The notes under the pieces were generated by a model. That model did not search any database. It saw only the letters and a list, made by a program, of their open reading frames with translations, and was not told the DNA's origin. A stretch of DNA of 64,000 nucleotides from Clytia hemisphaerica (lineage: Eukaryota > Cnidaria > Hydrozoa > Leptothecata > Clytiidae): the NCBI GenBank assembly GCA_902728285.1, contig CACVBU010000805.1:255726-319725 (forward strand). The letters run 5' to 3'. The translations under genes were made by a program, and so were the position numbers. Of the stretch, positions 51,101 to 63,100 are shown in pieces. Each line of letters begins with the position of its first letter. Position 1 is the first letter of the stretch.

Positions 51101-54100
51101 ATATAACGTTATATGGACGTTGTGAACGTTAGATAGACGTTGAAATAACGTTGTGTGCCAGCTGGGCACCAGTGTTAAAAGTTCTTCCGTCTCCAGACGG
51201 ATTTCCGTCTTGGTAAAAAGTATAAAAAAATTTCGAGAATATAAATTGTGCTACCTTATCGGCCAAAACTTAGTCGGCCTTAATTTTAGTCGGCCTTAAT
51301 TTTAGTCGGCCTTAATTATTAGTCGGCCCTAATTTTAGTCACCTCGTCAAAATTTATTCACTAAGGGCTGACTAATAATTAAGACCGACTAAAAATTTGG
51401 TCCATCTTTAAATTTACAAGCAGATGAAAATAGGAGAAAGCTTAAAATACTGGAAAATAAGGAAAGCTTAATTATAAACTTTTAATCTTTAGTCGGCCCA
51501 AATTTTAAGGCGGCCCCAATTTTAGTCACCAAGCCAAAATTTAGTCACTTAGGGCTTAGGGTTTTGGCCGATAAGGTATTTTGCTGTGTAAAAAACCTCG
51601 GACGAAAAACCTCTCTTCGAACACTTGCTTTCAACGATGTAGGATAATGCCCATTTGAGCCAAGATAGATTTAGGTTGTCCTCAAATCTTACAATCCTTC
51701 ATAGAAAATTTTTTTTAAACTTTTCAATAAAGACATTTTTGTTTTACTCCAACAATAACGTGCTCACGACTGCGTAATAAAATTCTAAAAGTAAAACCTT
51801 TTAAATTTTGGCCATGATAGTCTAGTCGAGGTTTCCATTCTGTTGATTCAACCAGTGTATTAACAAAAAATTCTTTTTTCGATAGCTGTAAATTTCTGAT
51901 TAAATTAAATTCATTTTTCGACTTTAGATTTTTCTTCTTGTCCAATGACGAGCTGTTAGAAATTTTATCCGAAACGAAAGATCCTCTTCGAGTGCAACCT
52001 CATTTGAAGAAATGTTTTGAAGGAATCTCCAAATTGGAATTCACAGAATCACAAGAGATTATTGGTATGATTAGTGCCGAAAATGAGAATGTCCCTTTCT
52101 CCAAGAAAATTGTTCCTGCTCAGTCTAAGGTTTGTAGATAAACTTCTCCCTCACACGTTTTTATAAGAACAAACTATATAAGAATATTTTGAGGCAAAGA
52201 TATTAAGAACAAGTTAAGAACATTTTGAGGCTTTACGGACCCTAAAACACTTGATTTCTTATGAAAAAGAACAAAAATAGTCACAAAATGATGAAAAAAG
52301 AACAACTTAAGAACATTTCTAGGCTTAAAACTCAAAAAGCTTAGAACATCCAAGCGCTTCAAAGTTTTGGATGTTCTTATAAAAAACGTGTACTTTTTAA
52401 CTTTCACTTGTCTTTCTGTATTAAAAATACTAATCGTACGCCTTTCTCTGCAAATTTGGGATAAAAAAGCCCAAAGTTGAGTTTACTCTGGCAATTTTGT
52501 CAAAAAAACACCGAGGGCCTTCTTTTCAAAATTGCTACAGTTGACTCTCTCTAATTCGAACTCGAAGGGGTAATCTAATTTGTTCGAATTATAAAGAGGT
52601 TTAAATTATAGAAAGTGTTCTACTCGGGTTTTTCCTTGAAAGAAAACGATAATTAATTCGAAATATAAAAAGATTCGAATAATAGAAGTTCGAATTAGCG
52701 AGAGTCGACTGTAGTAGTAGAAAAAGCCATATGATTCTGTATATTGTATTGAAAAGGGGTCCTGGCCTAGCAGAATCTATGATCGGAGCTTTTTGTAATT
52801 AGTACCCTTCTCAACTTGGGTGAAAACAATTTTAAACGGAAAATTTAATTTAATTTTAAATTGACCCATATCGAGTAGTGCCTTATTATGGTACAACTTT
52901 ATAAACTCCAGTCTAAGATGGCCGACATAGCTTATAGGGTACATAAAGGTCAGTGATACCTAACACACAAACCGTACGCTTTCTCTGGCAGTAAAAAAAC
53001 TTTAGTTTACTCTTGCATGTCGTCAAAATATACGGGAAGGGTCTATTCCAAGAATTAATAGTAGTAGAAAAAGTCATGCAATTCCCTATTTTGTACTTAA
53101 AAGGGTTATTCTTTTCTAACACTTTCTAACACATTTCACTTTGTTACTAGTAAGACCTTAGTAACTTTATTCTTCTTAGCTTTTCTTGTAATTATATCGT
53201 GCGGCCACCTCCTTAGTTTAGCTTTATGTCTATGAGTGTGGTCGCTAGTCTCGCTTTTTAGGACAAATAAATCACTTACTTACTTTACTTACTTACACTG
53301 TTCTCGTATTATAAAAAGTGTGTATGTATAAAATGCGAAGCGATCCAGGCAAGTCACTCGATTCGCAAGTTGCAAGCAAAGTATTTATAGGGTCACACAC
53401 TAGACATTGCAAGTTAAAATAGATTCATAACCAATTCGTAAATGTAAACAACTTACGACGCTTACATCTACGGGTTTGAGGAAAATTATATGAATTCTTT
53501 CATGAATCGTTGTGAAAAGTTCAATAATCATTTGTCCGCCCTGAGTATTAAGAGTCATACAATAATTCCCTATTTTGTACTTAAAAGGGTTATTCTTTTC
53601 TAACACTGTTCTCGTATTATAAAAAACATTTCACTTTCCGTTTCACAGGGTATGGTTGAGAAATGGTTGATTCAAGTGGAAGAGGTGATGATCAAAAGTT
53701 TACAAAAAGTAGCAGAAGATGCATTGAACAATTATACACAAACACCCAGAGAGAAATGGGTACAAGAATGGCCTGGACAGGTAGGATTGTGAATAAAACT
53801 TAAACGGGGTTATACCTTTTTATATGAGAAAACAACAACATAGGAATACCAGACTCTGAAGCTTTTAAAGCCTTTGCTGATCCTACTGCTTGAGGTATGT
53901 ATATAACGGGGTTATATCTTTTAACGGGGTTATACCTTTTTATATGAGAAAACAACAACATAGGAATACATAGGAATACCAGACTCTGAAGCTTTTAAAG
54001 CCTTTGCTGATCCTACTGCTTGAGGTATGTATTACACGTAAAGTTTAGGTCGAATTTGAACTAGAAGGTTTTGTTTTTAAATAAGAGTGATATCGTTTGC

Positions 54101-57100
54101 TTATTCGTCAATCTTTATTCACAAGCTTTTTGATATTGAATTGACACGGATGTTTAGCCAGATTGGTCAAAAAGAGGAAAAACACATTTTCTTGCTTCAG
54201 CACAATATAACAATAGGCAGACACTGTCCTGATATGAAACATGTGTCTGATATGAAACGGAAACACTTTTACGTTAAAATAAAACCTTTAAGGATACCGC
54301 TATAAGATGACTTTTCCATAGAAAGTTAAGAATATCCATGTTAAATTGGGATTCATGTATTCAAAAAGATAAAGATCCTTATCTCCTTAATCCTTTGAAC
54401 AGGTTGTTATCGCCGTAAGCAGTATTTACTGGACAAGTGAAGTCAGTGAGGCGATTATCACACCGAACGGGCTCGATCAATACTTACAAATTTGTAATGA
54501 ACAAATCAATAGAATTGTTGAGTTGGTTCGTGGCAGGCTGGATAAAGGTGTTCGTGTCACTCTTGGTGCTTTGGTTGTTATTGATGTTCACGGTAAGTTC
54601 TCCTTTAAAACACACCTCGTCTCGATTTACAGATTCTTTTAATACAAAACGTAGGAGCAATCCTGCCTGAAAGTCAAAAAGAAGAAAAAAAGATGTACGG
54701 GAAGTTGGAATAGTGATTCAAACACTCGAAAAGTAAACAAACGTCTAGGTAGGTTTTTGAACCTACCTTGGAGGTCCTATAAATTAACCGATATCCGTTC
54801 GTCCGTTCGTTCGTCCGTCTGTTACCAGCTTTTCTCGAGATTGGCTCATTAGTTTTTTCTGATTTTTGGCACAATAATGTAAAATGACAATGCCCAAAAT
54901 GTGACGGAGCCCGATTTTCGAAAAAAAAATCATTTCCGGCCGAAAATGCCGGAAATATGACGGAAAAACTGTTTTTTTTTGGCATTTTCTCGAGATTTTA
55001 TCATTAGTTTTTTGTGAATTTTTGCTCAAAGATGCGTATTAATATTGTTCAAAACATGGCCGAGTTTGATTTTGAGGAAATTTTTTCGCCGAAAATGCCG
55101 TAATATGCCGAATCGCGTTTTTCTAGATTTGTCATTGGACTTTTTCCTTACCTTGTTTTTTCATTCAAAAACATTATTAATAGCAATGCCCACCATTAAG
55201 CATGTTTGAATTTTCAATAAAATTGATTTTTGAAGCCGGAGCTATTTAAAAATCGCCGGAACAACCTATTTTTGCCAGAAAGACAGTATTTCTTGAATTT
55301 CTCGAGCTGTAATTTATATTTTTTTATGAAATTTTACACACTGATGCAATATGACAATACCTAAAATGTGACGGAGCCCGATTAAATACAGTAAATACTA
55401 CAGATAAATATTGTGATCCGTGGCTAGAAGATCATAGTGTGAAACACAAGCTTAGAAGTATAAGGAAGTATTTGAGCAGATGTGTTATCATTGAAGATGT
55501 TCCTTAGTCATCGCAAACCATTCAACATTCACACTCTCTTTAAATTTTTGGACCTACCCCGGTGGGGTGGAGGTCCTATAAATTAACCTGTGTTCGTTCG
55601 TCCGTTCGTCCGTCCGTTCGTCTGTTCGTCTGTTACAAACTTTTCTCTGGATTGAATCATAGGATGCTTTTGATTTTTGGTACAAAGGTGCAAAATGGTA
55701 ATGGCTAAAATGTGACGGAGCCAGATTTTCGAAAAAAAAATTTTTGGGGTAAATTTGGGCCAAAAAACGGCTAAAAAACGGTTTTTTTGGATTTTGTGAA
55801 AAATTGGATCATCAATTTTTTTTTTTTTTTTTGCATGAAAGTAGGGTACCATCTTAGGTAAAAGATGACTCAAGCAGATTTTTGCAAAAGAAATTTGTTG
55901 GCTCCAAAAACGTATGTTTATCTATAAGAATCACTATTATTATTAATAAGCATACATCATTGTTCTTAGTCAAATTACTCAATTCTTTTATGAGATGTTT
56001 TTTTTTGCTCATGAGGGCTTACTTTTGAAGAATATGTGTGTTAAGACATGAAATTTTGGTTGCTTGGAGTGTTTTTATAGAGAAGTGGCCAAATTCGATA
56101 TTTTTTTATAAGCACATTATCAATTACTTAGGTATTAGCTTTTCTCAAGATTGGCTCTTTCATTCTTTATGATTTTTTGCACAAATAAAAAAAAAAGATG
56201 CATAACTATAAACTCTCGAATGTGACGGAGCCCGATTTTCGAAAAACAATGTTTTTGGGCAAATTTGGGCCAAAAACGGCTAAAAAACGGGTTTTTTGGA
56301 CTTTGTGAAATATTGGATCATTGTTTTTTCAGATTATTTTGCATGGAATAATTAATAGATTTTTGATAAAAAAGAATTTTTCAACTCTAAAAAACCCATC
56401 TTTATATTTAAGAATTAATTAAATCACTATTAATAAGCATACACCAATGTTCATAGCCAAATTACTAAATTTTTTTATGAGATAGATGTTTTTTTGCTCA
56501 CAAAGTCTTGAATATGAAAGAATATTTCAAGAGTATGAAATTTTGGTTTCTAAACGTTTTTTTATAAGAAACAAACGACTAATTTTAATAGATCGTCACT
56601 ATTTGTGTTCTGAATGATTGTTTAACGGTCATGCTCACGTAGATATCAATTATATATGTGTTAAATGCATAACCAGGTAGGTCCATAAAAGTATCACTTG
56701 TTTATACAATAGCGAGTTTATGTGTTCGAGATAAATCGAAGGAGACGGTATAAAGAAAAGTTGACATGTCACAGAAATTGCCGTCCACTTTGCTCGACGA
56801 CGGTAAAAACACCAAAATATTGTCGTCTGTTTAGTAAATAAAGGCGATAAAGATATACATCAACTATCGAGTTTGTTGTGCGTCGACTTCAATTACAGTC
56901 GCCCTCGATCTTCCGACACATAAACGACAATAATAACGCTAATAAACGACACGAGCAAGAAACATCCTTAAAACCTTTATACCTTACCTGAATTTATCTA
57001 TATCTTCTCTTTCTCCCTTGCACAGCGCGCGACGTAGTTGAACAGATGGCGAACGATCAGATCAGCAACATTAACGATTTCCAATGGATTGCTCAACTTC

Positions 57101-60100
57101 GGTATTATTACGAAGAGAGTGTGATAGCAGTGCGTATGATTACTACTACGATCATGTATGGATATGAATATCTTGGTAATTCTGGTCGTTTGGTCATCAC
57201 TCCTCTCACTGATCGTTGCTACAGGTGAGTGCGAAATCTTTTGTCATTTATTTAAACCAGTTCGTTTAGAGCAAAATGAGGGCCTGTTCTTTTGACAGCT
57301 GAAAATTTCTTTAAATTAATAAACGGGGGGGGGGTCCGAAAGGATTGGGAAAAAATCGAAAATTAACATATCAACAAGCGGGGAAGGGGACGTTTATCTA
57401 TAACTAGGCTAGTTTATCTATTGAATCTCATTTAGCTTAGTTTACTTCAAAGTTAACCAGGTAAATTCCCCTCTTGACAATTGAAAAAATCTTCTCACTT
57501 CCTTTGCTCTGGTTGATGATTTGATCTAGCTCTAAAACCTGCGCTTTTTTTTTCCTCTCAGAACATTGATGGGAGCATTGAAATTGAATCTCGGAGGAGC
57601 ACCTGAAGGTCCTGCAGGTACTGGCAAGACTGAAACCTCCAAAGATCTTGCCAAAGCTGTCGCCAAGCAGGTAATGATATGAATGAGCTATTGTGAATTA
57701 GAACCGTGAAGACGATTAGAAGCTCGTCTAGCATACAGTTGATGCTCTTTAATTCTATTTGAAGGTTAAATACAATTTTCATCGAATAAGAGAGCTTATC
57801 GAAAAGCAGAGCGTCCTTTATGAGTTTTCTTGTTGACAGTGACTTTCAATATTATTGAATAATGGAGCGTATCGAATAGTAGAACGTTGAATCAAAGAAA
57901 ACTTTGTGAGATTGTATCGCTAAGGTCCTGACAATTTTTCCTTTTTGTTAGCTGATTTGCAATCCATAGAAGCCTGTCAATTCGAGATTATAAGAGACAA
58001 TAATAGACTCCATTAGACTAACCCAGTGTTTATAACTATTATAATTTTGCAATGCCTTCCAACTTGAAAAAGGAGGAATTCCTACTTGGTAAGGAGTAGG
58101 ACCCATTCCCCAGTGGGGAGGGCTCGTATCATATCATAATTTTGCCATGATAGTACTGCAGTGATTCGCTCGAATCTCTACCAACCTTTTATTTGAGACA
58201 TGTGACAATGGTTCTCACACAAACACTGGATTGAAGTAAAATCCATTGCCAGATTTTGAGAATTATGCCGTGTGAAAACAAAGATAACCGCTAAATTTAA
58301 TCCGTCATTTCAAAAGTGGGACAAATCTTAAAGTTTCACTTTTTACTTGCTTGAGAAAGGTTGAAGATTCATCTCTAGCCCCTTTTTCTCTTTTTTAGTG
58401 TGTCGTCTTCAATTGTTCTGATGGTTTGGATTACAAAGCAATGGGGAAGTTCTTCAAAGGTTTGGCTCAAGCTGGTGCATGGGCTTGTTTTGATGAATTC
58501 AATCGTATCGAACTTGAAGTAAGTACTCCTACCGTTATAAGCCTTATTAAATTGTCTAAATCCCGTCTCGCCTTGCGAGTAGCGTTACTTCTCGTTTGGT
58601 TCCGCGCGATATTGGCTATACTCTGAAAGCACAAACAAGGTTTAAGATGGCGGTGTTCAAGTCTCAGAAAAATCTTATCTCCCTCCAGCCTTACAGATAT
58701 TGGTTGCCGGCAACCATATTTTATCACTAAATTTTCCCCAGAACTAATTATGGGTTAGCCAAATATGTGAACGCCAAACTTAATTGAAAGAAAAATGTCT
58801 CAATCTATCCTACTCCCCTCCAACCAGATGAACGAATTTGGAAATTAAATTTTTGCTTTTTGTATTGGTCTGAAACGATCATTGTGTGTCAAAATTTGAA
58901 TGAAAGGTGATCCTGATGAAACCTTAACTCCAATAATCCCAAATTCAAGTTACGATAAATAACCTTTATATAATTTAATAACAAAACTTACTTACCACCA
59001 TATCGGCCCTTTTTACACTGCTCTAATTTAGCTCCGACATTTTTAAGCTTGCTCTTTACGCCAAAGCTCAATTTTTTTCCATTTTTAGCCGAGCCCTAAT
59101 TAAATTCCGATCCCCTTACGGTGACCCTTATTATTACGCCAGTGACGAAAAAATAACGCCAATAAAGCTTGGTAATCACGTATAAAAAGAAGCCGTTTAC
59201 AGTATGTGGCCCCCAAAACGGCGATCAAATTTGAAATTTCTCTCAAATCTAGAGGAAAAGAGATTTTACAAAAATTTTTGCTGCATGAAAACCTTTAACA
59301 TCTCTACTTTATTTCCAGGAAGTTCTTTTTAAAAATTTTCAATTTCAACAATATTTTTCAATCGCTTAAAGAAAGGTAGCTTTTTTCTAATGGCCCCCAA
59401 AACGGAGGTTTGAGATTTTAGCGATTTCTCGAGATATGTTTAAGTTATGAATACAAAATTTTGACCATAGTTTTGAAATATGATTTAGAGAGTTTTGGGC
59501 ATAAATTTATTTGATAAAATTTTAATATACCCCTGGTTGTCAAATGCGGTTTGGGGCCCCCAAAACGGAGGTGTAGTTAAATCGAATTATTAACCAAGTG
59601 GTCAAAAGGGGAAAAACTATGAACATATTTGTGTTTTCCCTTAATTTACGACCCGAGGATGTAGATTTTTGATTTCTAAGGAAATATTTCAAGATTTTCG
59701 ATATTTGCAAAGTCCAAACTGAAAATTTAATTTTCAAAATAACAATTTTATTTAAACAACGTGTTAAACAGTTGAAACAAATCTCTTTTGAAATAGTTCA
59801 ATTCATGTATGAAATAAGCTGTGGAAAACTTAGAAAAAAGCTTAACTGAGTGAAATATTAAGCTTTAAAGATATTTTTTCTCCTATATGGCAAAAAAAAT
59901 GACAGAATTTGTCGTTTGCTGATCAGCAAAAATTTATATATAATTGTTTTTTGTTATTAAACTATTAATCAAGGTTGATAGGAATAGAATTCCAATTTTT
60001 TGTTTTTCTCATATTTAGAATTTTCGGTTTGTCAAGCTGATTCTCGGCTCCAAAAATACTGTGACCTTCAAGATGCTATATCTTTTACCCGCCTCTAAAG

Positions 60101-63100
60101 TCACAGATGTATTTGCAATTTTTGAACGGCATTAGGTGTAAAAGTTTCCTTACCCCGTTCATAACTTATTTAATATCCAAGAGCTCGAGTGAGTTTATCA
60201 ATTTTTATCTAATTTTGGTGTTAAAATATTTCCTTTAGACGCAAATATGTTATTTGATCTGTCTCAAACCAGCAAAAACATGCTCATTTTTAAGTATAAC
60301 CATCATTCTTTCAAAATAAACAAAAATCGTTTAATTCTGATAAATCTACAAGTCAGAATCTTCATTTTAATGAAAACCTCCATTTTGGGGGCCGTCTCCG
60401 TTTTGGGGGCCATATACTGTAAGACTAGTCGTGTGCGTCTAATGTTAGTCGCAGGCGTTTAACATGTGCGTCTAGTGTTAAACGTGCGCGACTAGTGTTA
60501 AACGCCACTTTTTTTAATACGCAGTGTTGCAACTTTTCTGTCTGTAGACGAATATCCGTCCAGTTGAGATACAAATATATCATTTCCGTCTTGCCAGTAA
60601 GAGGGTTTTTGTTTCAAATGACCATCTAATCCTAAGGTCTCCGTCCATATTCACAAAACCTAGTTGCAACACTGAATACGTGAGTACCAAGCTTAAGGGT
60701 GGTCGTGAAAATTGCCGATGTGGTATTTTGTTACCATGCTTTTACATCATGTCTCATTTTTCCCACCCAGGTATTATCAGTGGTTGCGCAACAAATCTTG
60801 ACCATTCAGAACGCTGTAGCTGCTTATTCGAAAGGACAACGAACGTTTATGTTTGAAGGAACAGATTTGGTTATAAATCCAACCTGTACTATGTTTATCA
60901 CAATGAACCCTGGTTATGCTGGTCGACAAGAGTTACCAGATAATCTGAAGGTGATATGAATTGAAATTGAAATAAATCCTTTTTAAAAATGCTAAAAAGT
61001 TAAGATGGGTTTAGGGTTAGCGGAAAGTATGTAGGAGCAAGGGCGATCACCTAAGGCGAAAATAAGATAATATAGTGTTTCTGGAATGCGGGTGAAGGAA
61101 AAAAGCTCTCATGCGGTCGGCCGGAAAACTTTTTTTGCCTATTTTTGATAACTTAAGATCATTGAAATAGAACTTAAAAGATAACTTTTATATAGAAACA
61201 GTATGAAGTATGCCCTGAATAGTAATGTATTGACTACTAACGAAGTCTGCAGCGGGTCAGAAAATTATTTTTTTTCACCCGGCCGGTCTCCGGAAACACT
61301 CATTTTTTTTTATTTTCGCCTAAAATACAGAAGTTTGGTCAGTAATGTTGATTTTTAAAATTTTAACCCGATATTGTACCTTATCGGGGAAAACTTCGTC
61401 GGGGAAAAGTGACGAAATTTTGGGCAAGTGACGAATATTTTCCCCGACGAAAATTTTTCCCGACGAAAATTTTCCCCGGCCTTAATGCGTTTACCAACTA
61501 CCAGCAAGTGACGAATTTTTCCCCGACGAAAATTTTCCCCGACGAAAATTTTCCCCGACGAAGTTTTCCCCGATATTGTATTTGATTCACAGTGTGTATA
61601 GTATAACAAAATCCGAATCTTTCCTATATAAAATCATGAAACTTCCCTGGCAACACGTTTGTCAGTCCTGCAAAACGTTCTGTTAAAACGCCATAGGATA
61701 ATTTATAAAAGTACATCACATGATGACGTCTTTCCTCTTGATTCGTTTAGAAGCTTATTACGACAAATGCTGAGGCTCTAAAGGACATCCAGTTAATTTT
61801 ATTTTCTCCATTTCAGGTTTTGTTCCGTACCGTGGCTATGATGGTACCCAATTATTCTCTTATTTCTGAAATTTCACTTTATTCGATGGGCTTTGTGGAT
61901 GCTAGAGCGTAAGTATTTTCGTTGAAAATTTTATTTCTAGGATAGGATTTTTTGTAGCTTTATATAAACCCTGGACAAAGTTTTCAAATCTCGACAAAGC
62001 AAATATTTTTTTTTGCAAGAGGTACCTTAATGGTAGTAGCACTAATCGATAACGATGTAAATGCATCGAGGGCGCTAAAGATCTACTTTTCCTTGAATAC
62101 TTTTGATGATGTTGCGCCGTTTTGACGTTTACTTTTAACACTGCAATGTCAATGAACAAAAAAAACTCCGATCAAAGACGGCGGATAAAGCTTAGTCGAG
62201 AGTTAATAAAGGTCAGTGAATGAAAAGTTCAATTCAAGTTGCTCCCTCTCTCACTCTTCTCTTCCCATCTGTTTCAGTATGGCTGTCAAAATCGTTGAAA
62301 CATACAAACTATGTTCGGAACAACTTTCCTCACAATCTCATTACGATTACGGTATGCGTGCCGTCAAATCTGTCCTTACGGCCGCCGGTAATCTGAAACT
62401 GAGATTCCCTGATCAAGATGAAAGCGAGCTCATTTTACGTGCTATCTTGGAAGTTAATTTGGCTAAGTTCTTATCACAGGTAATTTAAAGATATTTTTTA
62501 TGTTATAGAAACGAATGAATGTTTTTTGAATATTTTTTCCAGTGATAACGCTTTAAAATTGAAGGTATTTAGATTCAAAAATCTTCTCGTCTTCATTTTT
62601 CTATTTTTTTGGTTTGATAATATTCCACTTTTAATTTTTTTTCAACGGATTCAAAACCGCTATTTTAGCTCGAATTTTAGAAAAGTTACAGCATAGTCCA
62701 TATAAAAACTTTTTGTTAGCTTTTTCCTTTGTTAATATCAAAAGATGAGAATTGATTTGCTCAGTTTTTGATTACGTTACCAAGTATTCCTCTTGGGATT
62801 GATTTAAGATTTAATCACATGATCAAAAAGCGAGCAAAACAAACTAATTTCTCAAACGCAAGTTCAAGTAAGAAACAATGGAAAGAAGCAAAAGGCTTCC
62901 AGACGGGGGTTTTTTATACGGACTATGGTTACAGCTGCTTTTGGCTCTACTTTAGATTATATTGAGACTATACTCAAGTAGTCTTCACGATCCTTCTTTT
63001 ACTTGATCCATTTTTTTCATACCCACTTCAGGACGTTCCGCTATTCGAAGGTATTATTTCCGATTTATTCCCTGGCACCGGTTGGCCGAACCCGAATTAC

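Noticed and set aside
51928..52141. Separate small gene beginning at the SNDELLEIL methionine
   Set aside because: It is dynein exon 26. It is bounded by a pyrimidine-AG acceptor and a GT donor and continues the conserved linker sequence from exon 25.
59200..60419. Autonomous mariner element
   Set aside because: The ends and TA sites fit, but no transposase frame or DDE motif block is seen in any frame.
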